Shown here: in pieces, positions 15,292 to 25,326 of the stretch
How positions within the stretch are numbered: position 1 is the stretch's first letter
Layout: each line of letters begins with the position of its first letter
DNA from: Pseudomonadota bacterium
Lineage (GTDB): Bacteria > Pseudomonadota > Alphaproteobacteria > Rhizobiales > Xanthobacteraceae
Direction of reading: 5' to 3'
Length of the DNA: 64,000 nt
Assembly (NCBI GenBank): GCA_018242205.1
Contig: JAFECJ010000015.1
Location: 1 to 64,000, forward strand
Notes under the pieces: model-generated
What the model was told of the DNA's origin: nothing
Databases searched by the model: none
What the model saw: only the letters and a program-made list of their open reading frames with translations
Position numbers and translations under genes: made by a program

Positions 15292-17127
15292 ATGGCCGAC
15301 AGCAACGGTAAGACGAACGGCGGCCCGTCCTTGAACGGCCGCGCCTATCCGATCGAGGATCACAAATACGACGTCGTGGTCGTCGGCGCCGGCGGCGCCG
15401 GCCTGCGCGCCGTGGTCGGCTGCTCGGAAGCGGGATTGCGCACCGCCTGTATTTCCAAGGTGTTTCCGACGCGCTCGCACACCGTCGCGGCGCAGGGCGG
15501 CATCGCCGCCTCGCTCGGCAACATGAGCGAGGACGACTGGCGCTGGCATATGTACGACACCGTCAAGGGCGCCGACTGGCTCGGCGACCAGGACACCATC
15601 GAGTACATGTGCAAGAACGCGCCGGCCGCGGTCTATGAGCTCGAGCACTGGGGCATGCCGTTCTCGCGCCGCGAGGAAGACGGCAAGATCTATCAGCGTC
15701 CGTTCGGCGGCATGACCACGCATTTCGGCAAGGGCACGGCGCAGCGCACCTGCGCCGCCGCCGACCGCACCGGTCACGCCATGCTGCACACAATGTACGG
15801 CCAGTCGCTGAAGCACGCGGCCGAGTTCTACATCGAATATTTCGCTCTCGACCTGATCATGGACGAGGAAGGCCGCTGCCGCGGCGTCATCGCCCTGAAC
15901 ATGGACGACGGCACGTTGCACCGCTTCACGGCCAACCAGACCATCCTGGCGACCGGCGGCTATGGCCGTGCCTACTTCTCCTGCACTTCGGCGCATATCT
16001 GCACCGGCGATGGCAATGCCATGGTGCTGCGCGCCGGCCTGCCGTTGCAAGACATGGAATTCGTGCAGTTCCATCCAACCGGCATCTATCCGGCCGGCTG
16101 CCTGATCACCGAGGGTTCGCGCGGCGAAGGCGGCTATCTGGTCAACTCCGAAGGCGAGCGCTTCATGGAGCGCTACGCGCCGTCGGCGAAGGATCTGGCA
16201 TCGCGCGACGTCGTCTCGCGCGCCATGACCATCGAAATCCGTGAAGGCCGCGGCGTCGGCAAGGAGAAGGACCACATCTTCCTTCACCTCGACCATCTCG
16301 ACCCGGCGGTGCTGCATGAGCGCCTGCCCGGCATCTCCGAGACCGCGCGCATTTTCGCCGGCGTCGATGTGACCCGCGAGCCGATCCCGGTGCTGCCGAC
16401 CGTGCACTACAACATGGGCGGCATCCCGACGAATTATCACGGCGAGGCGCTGACCAAGAAGGACGGCAACAACGACTTCGTCATCCCGGGCCTGATGGCC
16501 ATCGGCGAAGCGGCCTGCGTGTCGGTGCACGGCGCCAACCGCCTCGGCTCCAACTCGCTGATCGACCTCGTCGTGTTTGGCCGCGCCGCGGCGCAGCGTT
16601 GCGCCGATACGCTGACGCCCGGCGAGAAGCAGCCCGACCTGCCGAAGGATTCGGCCGAGAAGGCGCTCGCCCGCCTCGACCACTTCCGTTACGCCTCCGG
16701 CGGCACGTCAACCGCGCAGCTTCGCCTCAAGATGCAGAAGGTGATGCAAAACAATTGCGCGGTGTTCCGCACCGGCGAAGTTCTGGAAGAAGGCCATAAC
16801 CTGATCCATCAGGTCTATGGCGGCATGAGCGATATCGCCGTGTCGGATCGCTCGCTGGTCTGGAACTCGGACCTGATCGAGACGCTCGAGCTCGACAACC
16901 TGATCTCGCAGGCCTGCGTCACCATGGATTCGGCCAAGAACCGCACCGAGAGCCGCGGCGCGCACGCCCGCGAGGATTTCCCGGATCGCGACGATCAGAA
17001 CTGGATGAAGCACACTCTGGCGTGGATCGACGCCAAGGGCAGTGTCTCGATCGACTACCGCCCGGTGCACACCTACACGCTGACGAACGAGATCGCGTAC
17101 ATCGAACCCAAAGCGCGAGTTTACTGA
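15292..17127 (+). CDS. sdhA: Succinate dehydrogenase flavoprotein subunit
   Basis: Oxidises succinate to fumarate in the citric acid cycle; FAD is covalently bound. 611 residues, normal for SdhA. The FAD loop [12 protein letters not shown] is at residues 29-40 and the flavinylation histidine is His63 in [11 protein letters not shown]. The active-site region around [17 protein letters not shown] and the C-terminal RDDQNW segment are conserved. Start ATG 15292 lies 2 bp past the sdhD stop, with GGAG (15281-15284) upstream; the longer open frame overlaps sdhD and is not conserved. Confidence 0.97.
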   Translation: MADSNGKTNGGPSLNGRAYPIEDHKYDVVVVGAGGAGLRAVVGCSEAGLRTACISKVFPTRSHTVAAQGGIAASLGNMSEDDWRWHMYDTVKGADWLGDQDTIEYMCKNAPAAVYELEHWGMPFSRREEDGKIYQRPFGGMTTHFGKGTAQRTCAAADRTGHAMLHTMYGQSLKHAAEFYIEYFALDLIMDEEGRCRGVIALNMDDGTLHRFTANQTILATGGYGRAYFSCTSAHICTGDGNAMVLRAGLPLQDMEFVQFHPTGIYPAGCLITEGSRGEGGYLVNSEGERFMERYAPSAKDLASRDVVSRAMTIEIREGRGVGKEKDHIFLHLDHLDPAVLHERLPGISETARIFAGVDVTREPIPVLPTVHYNMGGIPTNYHGEALTKKDGNNDFVIPGLMAIGEAACVSVHGANRLGSNSLIDLVVFGRAAAQRCADTLTPGEKQPDLPKDSAEKALARLDHFRYASGGTSTAQLRLKMQKVMQNNCAVFRTGEVLEEGHNLIHQVYGGMSDIAVSDRSLVWNSDLIETLELDNLISQACVTMDSAKNRTESRGAHAREDFPDRDDQNWMKHTLAWIDAKGSVSIDYRPVHTYTLTNEIAYIEPKARVY

Positions 17128-17128
17128 G

Positions 17129-17908
17129 ATGGTCGAAATCACGCTGCCGAAGAACTCGAAGGTCGAAGAAGGCAAGACCTGGCCGCGCACGTCGCACGCC
17201 ACGCACCTGACCGAGTTCAAGATCTACCGCTGGAACCCGGATGACGGGGCCAACCCGCACATCGACACCTATTACGTCGATCGCGACAATTGCGGGCCGA
17301 TGGTTCTCGACGCCCTCATCTGGATCAAGAACAACATCGATCCGACGCTGACCTTCCGCCGCTCTTGCCGCGAGGGCGTCTGCGGCTCCTGCGCCATGAA
17401 CATCGACGGCACCAACACCTTGGCCTGCACGCGGGCGATGGACGAGGTCAAGACACCGATCAAGATCTCGCCGCTTCCGCACCAGCCGGTGGTCAAGGAT
17501 CTGGTGCCGGACCTGAAGAACTTCTACGCGCAATATGCGTCGATCGAGCCGTGGCTGCACACGGTCACGCCGGCGCCGGAGAAGGAATGGCGCCAGAGCC
17601 ATGAAGAGCGCACCAAGCTCGACGGCATGTATGAGTGCATCCTGTGCGCCTGCTGCTCGACCTCGTGCCCGAGCTATTGGTGGAATTCCGACCGCTATCT
17701 CGGCCCCGCGGCACTGCTGCAGGCCAATCGCTGGGTGCAGGATTCGCGCGATGAAGCGACCGGCGAGCGCCTCGACAATCTCGAGGACCCCTTCCGTATC
17801 TACCGCTGCCACACGATTCTCAATTGCTCGAAGGCCTGCCCGAAGGGTCTCAACCCGGCGAAGGAAATCGCCACGCTGAAGAAGGCTTTGGTCGACCGGC
17901 AAGTGTGA
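17129..17908 (+). CDS. sdhB: Succinate dehydrogenase iron-sulfur subunit
   Basis: Carries electrons from SdhA to quinone. 259 residues with the [2Fe-2S] cysteines at 80, 85, 88 and 100 (CREGVCGSC...C). The [12 protein letters not shown] motif (170-181) and the [14 protein letters not shown] motif (227-240) form the [4Fe-4S] and [3Fe-4S] sites. The start is one base after the sdhA stop, so it is translationally coupled. It is the last gene of the operon, with a strong terminator 24 bp downstream. Confidence 0.97.
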   Translation: MVEITLPKNSKVEEGKTWPRTSHATHLTEFKIYRWNPDDGANPHIDTYYVDRDNCGPMVLDALIWIKNNIDPTLTFRRSCREGVCGSCAMNIDGTNTLACTRAMDEVKTPIKISPLPHQPVVKDLVPDLKNFYAQYASIEPWLHTVTPAPEKEWRQSHEERTKLDGMYECILCACCSTSCPSYWWNSDRYLGPAALLQANRWVQDSRDEATGERLDNLEDPFRIYRCHTILNCSKACPKGLNPAKEIATLKKALVDRQV

Positions 17909-17931
17909 TCCTCCGCGAACATCTCTGAAGC

Positions 17932-17961
17932 AAAGGGCGCCGTTTCGGCGCCCTTTTTTTT
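17932..17961 (+). terminator. Terminator of sdhCDAB
   Basis: AAAGGGCGCC and GGCGCCCTTT form a perfect stem around a GTTTC-type loop, followed by a run of eight T. It ends the sdh operon. Confidence 0.93.
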
Positions 17962-18028
17962 GTTGCCGCATTGAGACGAGGCGCGGCGCGCTCTGGCGCA
18001 AGAGAGCAAGCCGCGTTAAATCGAGCAG

Positions 18029-18475
18029 ATGGACGAAGCCGCGCTCGATCTGACTGGCGTCACGCTGTCTCCGCAAAAGGAGACGGTACGTGCCTTCTAC
18101 AAGGACATGTGGGACCACGCCGACAAGAGCCTGATCCCGCATATTTTCCACGAAGGTTTCACGTTCCGCGGCTCGCTCGGACCGACCCTGGTCGGCTTCG
18201 AGCAATTCGCCGGCTATGTCGATTTCGTCACGGCAACGTTCGACCGCTACACCACCGACATCATTGCCATGATCGAGGAGGACAACCGCGTCAGCGGCAA
18301 GATGCGTTTCCACGGCCTGCACCGAAAGGAGATCTTTGGTGTGGCGCCGAGCGGCCGTCACGTGTGGTGGACCGGCATGCCGATCTTCACCTTCGACGGA
18401 TCCAAGGTCCGCGATCTCTATGTTCTGGGGGATATTTTCGGTCTGATCGGCCGCCTCAAGGACGAAACGGCCTGA
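18029..18475 (+). CDS. SnoaL-like / NTF2-fold protein
   Basis: 148 residues of the NTF2-like superfamily, closest by eye to the ester-cyclase (SnoaL-like) group. The N-terminal helix ETVRAFYKDMWDHADKSLIPHIF, the strand-rich middle, and the repeated pattern VSGKMRFHGLHRKEIFG and GRHVWWTGMPIFTFDGSKV match that fold. Members range from polyketide cyclases to proteins of unknown role, so no reaction is claimed. There is no signal peptide; it is cytosolic. It stands alone between the sdh terminator and the M48 gene. Confidence 0.8.
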   Translation: MDEAALDLTGVTLSPQKETVRAFYKDMWDHADKSLIPHIFHEGFTFRGSLGPTLVGFEQFAGYVDFVTATFDRYTTDIIAMIEEDNRVSGKMRFHGLHRKEIFGVAPSGRHVWWTGMPIFTFDGSKVRDLYVLGDIFGLIGRLKDETA

Positions 18476-18564
18476 AGGCTGCCCGGACTTCAATATACAA
18501 CTTATGCTTGCGCCGGTTGTAGTCTCGCCGGTATCCTCGGTGCCGTGGGTATTGGGGGTGCGGT

Positions 18565-19686
18565 GTGCTGCGTGCGGGCATCCAGCCGATCGGCTTGGCG
18601 GCGGCATGGTTGTTGGCGGGCTGCGCCATGCCGGTCAGCAAGCTGCCCGATTTACCGGCTGATGTCGTCGCCGCCGAGCAGCGCCGCGAGCAGATCACGC
18701 AACTCCGCAAATATTACGCCGAGCTGCACCGCGTCGACACGGTCGCATTCCGGCTGCGCACCGCCAATGTCGCCGATTGCAAGAACTGGGTTTCCGCGCA
18801 GATCGGCCTTTACGCCGTGACGCCGCGCAGCCTGCCGCGCAAATACCAGTCCTACATCGCCGAGGCGCTGAACATCGGCTGGACGCGGCCGACCGCGATT
18901 TCCGTGGTCGACGATTCGCCGGCGGCGCAGGCCGGCATCGTCGCGGGCGACGAAATCACTGCGCTCAACGGCGAACTCATCCCGCTGTGGGGCACCGCCG
19001 GCTGGATCGGCGGCTGGCTGCGGACTAACGGCACCAGGCCGGTGCGCGTCGACGTCCGCCGCGATGGCGTCGGCCGCGTCGTCACCGTGACGCCGGTCAT
19101 GGCCTGCGCCATCCCGATCAAATACGTCGCCGACGAAGTCGTGAATGCGTCGGCGAGCGACACCCGGATCACGATCAGTTCGGGCATCGTCGCTCTGACC
19201 GAAACCGATGCCCAGCTCGCTTTGATCATCGGTCACGAGATGGCCCACTCCAATCTCGGTCATCTCGACAAGCAACGCTTCAATCAAATTCTGGGAATGG
19301 CCGCAGGCGCGGCGATCGACGTCGGCATTCTGGCCGGCGGCGTCTCGACCAGCGGCGCCTTCGCCCGTCAGTTTGGCAAATACGGCGCCCGGGCCTACAG
19401 CGTCAAATTCGAACGCGAAGCCGATTACGTCGGCGCCTACTATGTCGCGCGCGCCGGCTACGATCTCAAGGGCGTCGAAGACGTGTGGCGGCGGATCGGC
19501 CTGGCCGCGCCGGACAACATTCTGCCGAACTGGTCCCATCCGGTGACAGCGGCGCGCTTCGTGCAATTGCGGAAAGTGGCCGCTGAGATCGAAGAGAAGG
19601 AGCGGCTTCATCAGCCGCTGGTGCCGGATCTGAAATACGTCACCGTCGAACACGAGCCGGCGACCGACGAGACGGTCCGATTCTGA
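18565..19686 (+). CDS. M48-family metalloprotease lipoprotein with PDZ domain
   Basis: A periplasmic zinc protease probably anchored by lipid. The lipobox LLAGC places the modified cysteine at Cys20. A PDZ-like domain lies at about 85-175 (DSPAAQAGIVAGDEITALNGE), then the peptidase part with the zinc motif HEMAH (224-228) and the third ligand Glu284 in FEREAD. 373 residues. The start is GTG 18565 with GGGGG upstream; there is no nearby ATG that keeps the lipobox. PDZ fused to M48 suggests recognition of exposed protein termini, as in envelope quality control (inference). No operon partners. Confidence 0.88.
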   Translation: MLRAGIQPIGLAAAWLLAGCAMPVSKLPDLPADVVAAEQRREQITQLRKYYAELHRVDTVAFRLRTANVADCKNWVSAQIGLYAVTPRSLPRKYQSYIAEALNIGWTRPTAISVVDDSPAAQAGIVAGDEITALNGELIPLWGTAGWIGGWLRTNGTRPVRVDVRRDGVGRVVTVTPVMACAIPIKYVADEVVNASASDTRITISSGIVALTETDAQLALIIGHEMAHSNLGHLDKQRFNQILGMAAGAAIDVGILAGGVSTSGAFARQFGKYGARAYSVKFEREADYVGAYYVARAGYDLKGVEDVWRRIGLAAPDNILPNWSHPVTAARFVQLRKVAAEIEEKERLHQPLVPDLKYVTVEHEPATDETVRF

Positions 19687-19726
19687 AAGCGTCAGGTCTC
19701 CGCCGGGCCGGCGGCCGGCCGCACGG

Positions 19727-20170
19727 TTATTTACAGCCCTTGTCGCTGAAACAGATCTTCTGCAATTCCGGCCATGGCTTATAGGCGACCTTGCCACATT
19801 GCTCCGGCGTCGCGTCGATCAGCTGGTTTAGATGCCCGGCATAGAAGAAGCCGATGCGATCTTTGGACCCGGTATAGGTGTGATTGAGATCGCGCGAATT
19901 GCTGCGCACGCAGACGGCGTAGCGCTGCTCACGGCTCGCCGTTGTCAGAAACGGCTCGCTGATGAAGGCGTCGCGGATATTGGTGGGATCGTCCAACTCG
20001 CGCTGCAGGGTATTCATCAACTCGAGCTTGTAGTCTTTCGGAAAGATATTCGCGTCCGGTTCGACGTTCTTGGAACTGGACGAGCAGGCCGCCAAACCCA
20101 GCGCCATCAAGCCCAGAACCATCGTGCCGGTCGCGACGCGGGCAACCATGCGCGCCTTTGCCGAAGCCAT
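19727..20170 (-). CDS. Hypothetical lipoprotein
   Basis: 147 residues, not recognised. The N-terminus is a signal sequence ending in a lipobox (LGLAAC, cysteine about residue 29), so the protein is likely attached to a membrane facing the periplasm. The mature part contains three further cysteines (VCVRSN, QCGK, ICFSDKGC region) and ends GCK. It is preceded by argG on the same strand, 69 bp upstream, and faces the convergent M48 gene. It may be co-transcribed with argG, since no terminator separates them. Confidence 0.82.
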   Translation of the reverse strand: MASAKARMVARVATGTMVLGLMALGLAACSSSSKNVEPDANIFPKDYKLELMNTLQRELDDPTNIRDAFISEPFLTTASREQRYAVCVRSNSRDLNHTYTGSKDRIGFFYAGHLNQLIDATPEQCGKVAYKPWPELQKICFSDKGCK

Positions 20171-20239
20171 TCCGGATCTCCCGTTTCCACAATTACCGGC
20201 TGCCGAGATCGCAATTGCAGCTAGCGTTTCCCGATCGAC

Positions 20240-21481
20240 TTACTTGAGCGTCTTCTTGCGCTGGCCGAGCGTACGCAGCCGCAACGCATTGAGGCGAATG
20301 AAGCCCGCCGCGTCCTTCTGATCGTAAGCGCCCTTGTCGTCTTCGAAGGTGACGAGCGTGGACGAATAGAGCGAAGCATCGCTCTCGCGGCCGGTGACGA
20401 TGACGTTACCCTTGTAGAGCTTGAGCCGCACCGTGCCTTCGACCATCTCCTGCGACTTGTCGATCGCCGCCTGCAGCATTTCGCGCTCCGGGGCGAACCA
20501 GAAGCCGTTGTAGATGAGTTCGGCGTAACGCGGCATCAGCTCGTCCTTGAGATGCGCGGCGCCGCGATCGAGCGTGATCGATTCGATGGCGCGATGCGCC
20601 GCGAGCAGGATGGTGCCGCCGGGCGTCTCGTAGACGCCGCGCGACTTCATGCCGACGAAGCGGTTCTCGACCAGATCGAGCCGGCCGATGCCGTTGTCGT
20701 GACCGTATTTGTTGAGTTCGGCGAGCAAGGTCGCCGGCGACATCGCCTTGCCGTTGAGGCTCACCGCGTCGCCGCGCTTGAAGCCGATCGAAATCTCGGT
20801 CGGCTTGTCGGGCGCCTCCATCGGCGAGATGGTGCGCTGATAGACGATGGACGGCGCTTCCTTGGCCGGATCTTCCAGCACCTTACCCTCGGACGAGGAG
20901 TGCAACAGGTTGGCGTCGACCGAGAACGGCGACTCGCCTTCCTTGTCCTTGGTGATGGTGATCTGGTGGTCGCGCGCGAACTTCAACAGGTCGTCGCGGC
21001 CCTTGAAGGTCCATTCGCGCCACGGCGCGATAATCTTGATCGACGGATCGAGCGCGTAATAGCCGAGCTCAAACCGAACCTGATCGTTACCCTTGCCGGT
21101 CGCGCCGTGACAGACGGCGTCGGCGCCGACCTGGTGCGCGATCTCGATCTGGCGCTTGGCGATCAGCGGTCGGGCGATCGACGTGCCGAGCAGGTATTGG
21201 CCCTCATAGACGGTGTTGGCGCGAAACATCGGGTAGACGAAGTCGCGGACGAATTCCTCACGCAGGTCGTCGATGAAGATGTTCTCCGGCTTGATGCCGG
21301 CGCGCAGCGCCTTCTCCCGGGCCGGCCCGAGCTCCTCGCCCTGGCCGAGATCGGCGGTGAAGGTCACCACCTCGGCGCCATAGGTGGTCTGCAGCCACTT
21401 CAGGATGATCGAGGTATCGAGGCCACCGGAATAGGCCAGAACGACCTTCTTGATGGCCTTTTTCGCTTCACCGTCGGACAT
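20240..21481 (-). CDS. argG: Argininosuccinate synthase
   Basis: Joins citrulline and aspartate using ATP in arginine biosynthesis, in the cytosol. 413 residues, a little above the usual 400. The PP-loop motif AYSGGLDTS (about residues 16-24) and the conserved [13 protein letters not shown] stretch (near 124-136) are present. ATG 21481 begins [20 protein letters not shown]; upstream in-frame codons give only Ala/Arg-rich text. It is a single gene on the minus strand, with a short lipoprotein gene following. Confidence 0.97.
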   Translation of the reverse strand: MSDGEAKKAIKKVVLAYSGGLDTSIILKWLQTTYGAEVVTFTADLGQGEELGPAREKALRAGIKPENIFIDDLREEFVRDFVYPMFRANTVYEGQYLLGTSIARPLIAKRQIEIAHQVGADAVCHGATGKGNDQVRFELGYYALDPSIKIIAPWREWTFKGRDDLLKFARDHQITITKDKEGESPFSVDANLLHSSSEGKVLEDPAKEAPSIVYQRTISPMEAPDKPTEISIGFKRGDAVSLNGKAMSPATLLAELNKYGHDNGIGRLDLVENRFVGMKSRGVYETPGGTILLAAHRAIESITLDRGAAHLKDELMPRYAELIYNGFWFAPEREMLQAAIDKSQEMVEGTVRLKLYKGNVIVTGRESDASLYSSTLVTFEDDKGAYDQKDAAGFIRLNALRLRTLGQRKKTLK

Positions 21482-21599
21482 TGTTGCTCTTTCGTTCAAC
21501 ACCGGCGAGGCCGGCCGCATCGCCCGTGTTGAAGCCAAGGAGGCGGCCCGGGTCAAGGGGCAGGCTGCCGGACCCGTCCCATGAGGGCCTGAGGGGGCG

Positions 21600-21920
21600 C
21601 TACTTGCTGACGTCCTGGTAAACGTCCATCTCGGCGGCGCCGGCCAGCAACGTCTTCCAGCCCTGCAGGAAGGTGCGCACCATCGGGTCGCTGGAAATCT
21701 TCTGCCGGTTGACCTCGAGCGCCGCGTTGGCCTCGTACTCGACCTCGATCACGAACTGCGCCGGATCGTCGACGTTCTGCAGGAAGCGAACCTGGGTGCC
21801 GCCCAGCGCGCGGTAGAACGGCGCCGTGCTTTGCACCAGCGCCAGGACCTGGGCCGGCTCGCCGAGCGCGCGGATTTTCATTTGCAGGACGCGGTGCAGG
21901 GTCTCGGGGTTATCCGCCAT
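21600..21920 (-). CDS. Small hypothetical protein, possible alpha/beta-barrel (ABM-like)
   Basis: 106 residues from ATG 21920, chosen because GGAGGC lies 5-10 bases upstream; an ATG seven codons earlier would include that site. No signal peptide or membrane segment. The layout (helix [15 protein letters not shown], strand [22 protein letters not shown], helix, C-terminal MDVYQDV) resembles small dimeric alpha/beta-barrel proteins such as antibiotic-monooxygenase-like folds. This is a weak structural impression only. It lies between argG and the PAP2 gene, all on the minus strand but with separate gaps. Confidence 0.72.
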   Translation of the reverse strand: MADNPETLHRVLQMKIRALGEPAQVLALVQSTAPFYRALGGTQVRFLQNVDDPAQFVIEVEYEANAALEVNRQKISSDPMVRTFLQGWKTLLAGAAEMDVYQDVSK

Positions 21921-22006
21921 CACATGCCTCCTGCGACGCAAACACAGTGCGTCGCAGATGACAGTCTAGTGCAAAGGCGCGGCGACGCCAGTGCAGCGCG
22001 TGCGGG

Positions 22007-22840
22007 TCACCACCAGCCGAAGCGACGCTTGACCTTCGGATCGGCGGCTGCGTCACCTTCCGGGCCGGCGATCTCCGAGGCGACGCGCCAGCCGAGCCAC
22101 TCGGCTGCCCGCCGCCAGCGGGCGGAGAAGCGTTCAAGCCGCCGTTCGGAAGCTTCTTCGCTGAGCCGCGTTGCCGGCCAGCGATAGATCAGGGCATAGA
22201 CCAGCCAGATCACCAGGAAAGTGAAGACGCCGGCGAAGATGACATCGCTGGCGGCATGGCCGCCGGCCATGACTCGAATGACCGCCATACCGGTGCCGAG
22301 CGTCAGCGCGGCGCCGACGGCGACGGCGCGCCAGGGCGGCGGCACCAGCACGGCGGGCGCGATGGTCCAGATCGCTCCGGAGACGTCGCCCGAGACGAAG
22401 GCGCAGTTGTTCGGGCAGTCGCCGCGCGGATCCCACCAGGCGCGAAAGTGCTCGTCGCCGCCGAACTGGGTGACGTCGATCGGCCGCGGCCGGTGCCAGT
22501 GGTCCTTGAGAACGACATTGACCAGGAGGCCGGGGCCGAGCGCCATGGTCGCGGCGAGGAACAGCACCGCACGGCCGGACACCAGCGAACGGCGGCGCGG
22601 AAACACCAGTTTGTAGAGCAGCGCCAGCAGCACGGGCACGATGATCAGCGTACCGACCCACAGGCCGGCGTCGCGCGCTGTCATCAGCGGCGGATAGATG
22701 CGCCAGCCGAACTGGTTGCCGCCGATCGTAAATTCGTAGAACGGACGCGAAATGATCAGGTCGAGTTCAGGAAACAGGCCGAACACCAGACCGGCGACGA
22801 TGCCGATGCCGAGTGCGATATAAAGTCCGGTGCGACCCAT
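22007..22840 (-). CDS. PAP2-family membrane phosphatase
   Basis: 277 residues with about six transmembrane segments and the three parts of the PAP2 phosphatase signature: KDHWHRPRP (near 112-120), the FVSGDVSG segment with the catalytic-loop serine/glycine, and RVMAGGHAASD (near 187-197), which carries the nucleophilic-type histidine and aspartate. Substrates in the family include undecaprenyl pyrophosphate, phosphatidic acid and lipid A phosphates. The long FGGDEHFRAWWDPRGDCPNNC insertion before the SGD motif recalls LpxE/LpxF-like lipid A phosphatases, but this is not decisive. The gene is divergent from the isomerase gene at 22922. Confidence 0.88.
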   Translation of the reverse strand: MGRTGLYIALGIGIVAGLVFGLFPELDLIISRPFYEFTIGGNQFGWRIYPPLMTARDAGLWVGTLIIVPVLLALLYKLVFPRRRSLVSGRAVLFLAATMALGPGLLVNVVLKDHWHRPRPIDVTQFGGDEHFRAWWDPRGDCPNNCAFVSGDVSGAIWTIAPAVLVPPPWRAVAVGAALTLGTGMAVIRVMAGGHAASDVIFAGVFTFLVIWLVYALIYRWPATRLSEEASERRLERFSARWRRAAEWLGWRVASEIAGPEGDAAADPKVKRRFGWW

Positions 22841-22921
22841 AAGTCCCTCAAATCTTGCGCCCGTCTAGCCGAGGGCATGAAAAATGGAAAGCCGGCCATT
22901 GCGGCCTTATAATGGGCCATC

Positions 22922-23536
22922 ATGACGCAGCAGCCATCGCTCGATTTCTGGTTCGAATTCGCCTCGACCTATTCCTATCCGGCCGCCATGCGGATCGGCG
23001 CGCTGGCCGCCGAGCGCGGCGTGACACTGCGCTGGCGTCCGTTCCTGCTCGGCCCGGTGTTCAGGCAGAACGGCTGGACCACGTCGCCGTTCAACATGTA
23101 CCCGGCCAAGGGCCGCTACATGTGGCGCGATCTTTCCCGTATCTGCCGTGCGATGGACCTGCCCTTTGCCGAGCCGCCGGCCTTTCCGCAGAACACGATT
23201 CTGGCGGCGCGCATGGCGCTCGTAGCCTTCGATGACGGCTGGGGCGAGGACTTCACCAAGGCGGTCTATCGCGCGCAATTCGGCGAGCAGAAGAACATCG
23301 GCGAGCCCGAAGTCGCGACGGCGATCATCGGCGCGCTCGGCCACGACGCCGATGAGGTCATGACGCGGGCGCAGTCGGACGCCAACAAGCTGCGCCTGCG
23401 CGAGCAGACCGACGAAGCGATCGCGCTCGGCATCTTCGGCGCGCCGAGCTTCGTCACCGCCGACGGCGAATTATTCTGGGGCAACGACCGGCTGGAGGAC
23501 GCGCTGGAGTGGGCGACTTCTCCCCCTCCCCGCTAG
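22922..23536 (+). CDS. 2-Hydroxychromene-2-carboxylate isomerase-like (DsbA superfamily)
   Basis: 204 residues of the thioredoxin-fold kappa-GST-like group. The opening LDFWFEFASTYSYPAAMR and the later LGIFGAPSFVTADGELFWGNDRLEDALEW match the HCCA isomerase family, which acts in naphthalene degradation but is also common as an orphan with unknown glutathione-dependent activity. The CxxC of true DsbA is absent; a serine lies in the catalytic position. There is no aromatic-degradation cluster nearby, so the physiological reaction is unknown. The last five residues (SPPPR) and the stop codon come from a dispersed repeat that abuts the gene. Confidence 0.87.
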   Translation: MTQQPSLDFWFEFASTYSYPAAMRIGALAAERGVTLRWRPFLLGPVFRQNGWTTSPFNMYPAKGRYMWRDLSRICRAMDLPFAEPPAFPQNTILAARMALVAFDDGWGEDFTKAVYRAQFGEQKNIGEPEVATAIIGALGHDADEVMTRAQSDANKLRLREQTDEAIALGIFGAPSFVTADGELFWGNDRLEDALEWATSPPPR

Positions 23537-23545
23537 CGGGGAGGG
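23518..23545. repeat. Partial family-A repeat at the isomerase 3' end
   Basis: TCTCCCCCTCCCCGCTAGCG followed by GGGAGGGAGA forms a short palindrome with the same CCCTCCCC/GGGGAGGG theme as the repeats at 98-166 and 27606-27740. Its TAG supplies the isomerase stop codon. Between the convergent genes it may also act as a weak terminator. Confidence 0.5.
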
Positions 23546-23548
23546 AGA

Positions 23549-24001
23549 CTAAGCGCGCTCTCGCCACTTCCCCGCATTGCGCCCCGCGATGAGCCAATAA
23601 GTCAGACCGAACACCGCGCCGGCGGCGGCGGCGATTTCCAGATCGTGCGACACGATCGGCGGCGGATGATCGATCGATTCCTCGTAAGACGGTGACGCGA
23701 AGCCGGCGCCGTAGTAGGCGAGCAGCAGCACCGCCACGCCGCCGAGCATGTTGAGCGCCAGCGAGCGGACTTTGAATGTTTCGGCAAGCGCAACCAGGAT
23801 CGCGATCGGCAGAATGCTGACGGCACCGGTGCCGGTCGCGCCGACGAAAGCCGTGCCCCAGAAGAACACACGTTCGACCGGATCGCCGGACACGCTGTGC
23901 CATTGCGGCCCGAGAATGCCGGCGGCGATGGCGATGCCCGCCGCCATGCTGGCGAGAATCACGGCAAAGACGATGACGAAGATTCGGCCGATGAGACTCA
24001 T
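23549..24001 (-). CDS. Four-helix hypothetical membrane protein
   Basis: 150 residues with four predicted transmembrane stretches (about 5-30, 45-72, 80-102 and 120-140), no recognised motif. The start ATG 24001 overlaps the rlmN stop in ATGA, so the two are translationally coupled; longer in-frame reading lies inside rlmN and is not conserved. The small size, the charged HPPPIVSHD loop before the last helix, and the coupling to an RNA methyltransferase do not reveal a role. Confidence 0.8.
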   Translation of the reverse strand: MSLIGRIFVIVFAVILASMAAGIAIAAGILGPQWHSVSGDPVERVFFWGTAFVGATGTGAVSILPIAILVALAETFKVRSLALNMLGGVAVLLLAYYGAGFASPSYEESIDHPPPIVSHDLEIAAAAGAVFGLTYWLIAGRNAGKWRERA

Positions 24002-25233
24002 TCGTCGGTCATGGCCATGGCGCGCAGCGCCATGCGCTCGCGCGCCGACAGTTTCTCGGTCGCGCTCTTGAGCTGGCCGCAGGCGGCGAGAATGTCGCGA
24101 CCGCGCGGCGTGCGCACCGGCGAGGCATAGCCGGCATCGAACACGACCTGGGAGAACTTCTCGATTTGCTCCCAGTCGGAGCATTCGTATTTGGTCCCCG
24201 GCCACGGATTGAACGGAATGAGATTGATCTTGGCCGGAATACCCTTGAGCAGCTTGATCAGCGCCTTGGCGTCCTCGATGGAATCGTTGACACCCTTGAG
24301 CATCACATATTCGAAGGTGATGCGCTTGGCGTTCGACGCGCCGGGATAGTTGCGGCACGCCTCCATCAATTCCTTGATCTTGTATTTGCGGTTGAGCGGC
24401 ACCAGCACGTCGCGCAAATCGTCGCGCACCGCGTGCAGCGAGATCGCCAGCATGCAGCCGATCTCGGCGCCGGCGCGCACGATGTTCGGCACGACGCCGG
24501 AGGTCGACAATGTAATGCGGCGCTTGGAGATGCCGATGCCGTCGCCATCAGCCATGATCAACAGCGCATCGCGCACCGCGTCGAAATTATAGAGCGGCTC
24601 GCCCATGCCCATCATGACGATGTTGGTGATGCAGCGGTCGCCGGACGGGATGACTCCGTCGGTCGGCCGCGTGCCGCCGGGCCAATCGCCGAGCCGGTCA
24701 CGCGCCGCCAGCACCTGGCCGACGATTTCGCCGGCGGTGAGATTGCGCACCAGGCGCTGCGTGCCGGTGTGGCAGAAGGCGCAGGTCAGCGTACAGCCGA
24801 CCTGGCTGGAGACGCACAGAGTGCCGCGCTCGGTGTCGGGGATGTAGACACACTCGACGTCGTGCGGCAGCTTGGAATCCTTGTCGCCCGGCAGCCGCAG
24901 CAGCCATTTGCGTGTGCCGTCGACCGAAACCTGCTCGGCGACGACTTCGGGGCGATCGACCGTGTAGCGCTCGGCGAGTTTCGCGCGCAGCTCCTTCGAG
25001 ATCGTCGTCATGGTCTCGAACGAGGTGGCGCCGCGGAAATAGATCCAGTGCCAGAGCTGCTGCACCCGCATCTTGCGCTGGCCGGGCGCGATGCCGAGTT
25101 CGCCGAGCACGTCCGACAATTCCGGCCGCGACAGGCCGACGAGCGACGGCTTGTCGGGCGCGACATAGGCCTCGAGCGCCGTCTTTTCGACGAAGCCCGG
25201 GATGGCGCTGTGCTGGTCGGCGGCGAGGGTCAT
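23998..25233 (-). CDS. rlmN: 23S rRNA m2A2503 / tRNA m2A37 methyltransferase
   Basis: Radical-SAM enzyme that methylates A2503 of 23S rRNA and A37 of some tRNAs, helping translational accuracy. 411 residues. The radical-SAM cluster is CTLTCAFC (Cys147, 151, 154). The two catalytic cysteines are visible as Cys140 (GTLCVSSQ) and Cys385 in ILAACGQL, at places matching E. coli Cys118 and Cys355. ATG 25233 begins [14 protein letters not shown]. It is followed by a coupled membrane-protein gene. Upstream, the ialB gene ends with its own terminator. Confidence 0.96.
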   Translation of the reverse strand: MTLAADQHSAIPGFVEKTALEAYVAPDKPSLVGLSRPELSDVLGELGIAPGQRKMRVQQLWHWIYFRGATSFETMTTISKELRAKLAERYTVDRPEVVAEQVSVDGTRKWLLRLPGDKDSKLPHDVECVYIPDTERGTLCVSSQVGCTLTCAFCHTGTQRLVRNLTAGEIVGQVLAARDRLGDWPGGTRPTDGVIPSGDRCITNIVMMGMGEPLYNFDAVRDALLIMADGDGIGISKRRITLSTSGVVPNIVRAGAEIGCMLAISLHAVRDDLRDVLVPLNRKYKIKELMEACRNYPGASNAKRITFEYVMLKGVNDSIEDAKALIKLLKGIPAKINLIPFNPWPGTKYECSDWEQIEKFSQVVFDAGYASPVRTPRGRDILAACGQLKSATEKLSARERMALRAMAMTDE

Positions 25234-25261
25234 CGGAACTGATCTATCACGAAGGACGGGA

Positions 25262-25294
25262 AAAACTTGACCCTCTCCAGCCGGAGAGGGTCAA
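25262..25294 (-). terminator. Terminator of the ialB-like gene
   Basis: TTGACCCTCTCC and GGAGAGGGTCAA form a perfect 12-bp stem with the tetraloop AGCC. On the minus strand it is followed by GTTTTTCC. It sits 32 bp past the stop of the ialB-like gene and just before rlmN. Confidence 0.85.
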
Positions 25295-25326
25295 GCGGAA
25301 CCCCGTCTATGTAGGCAGTCGCGGGC

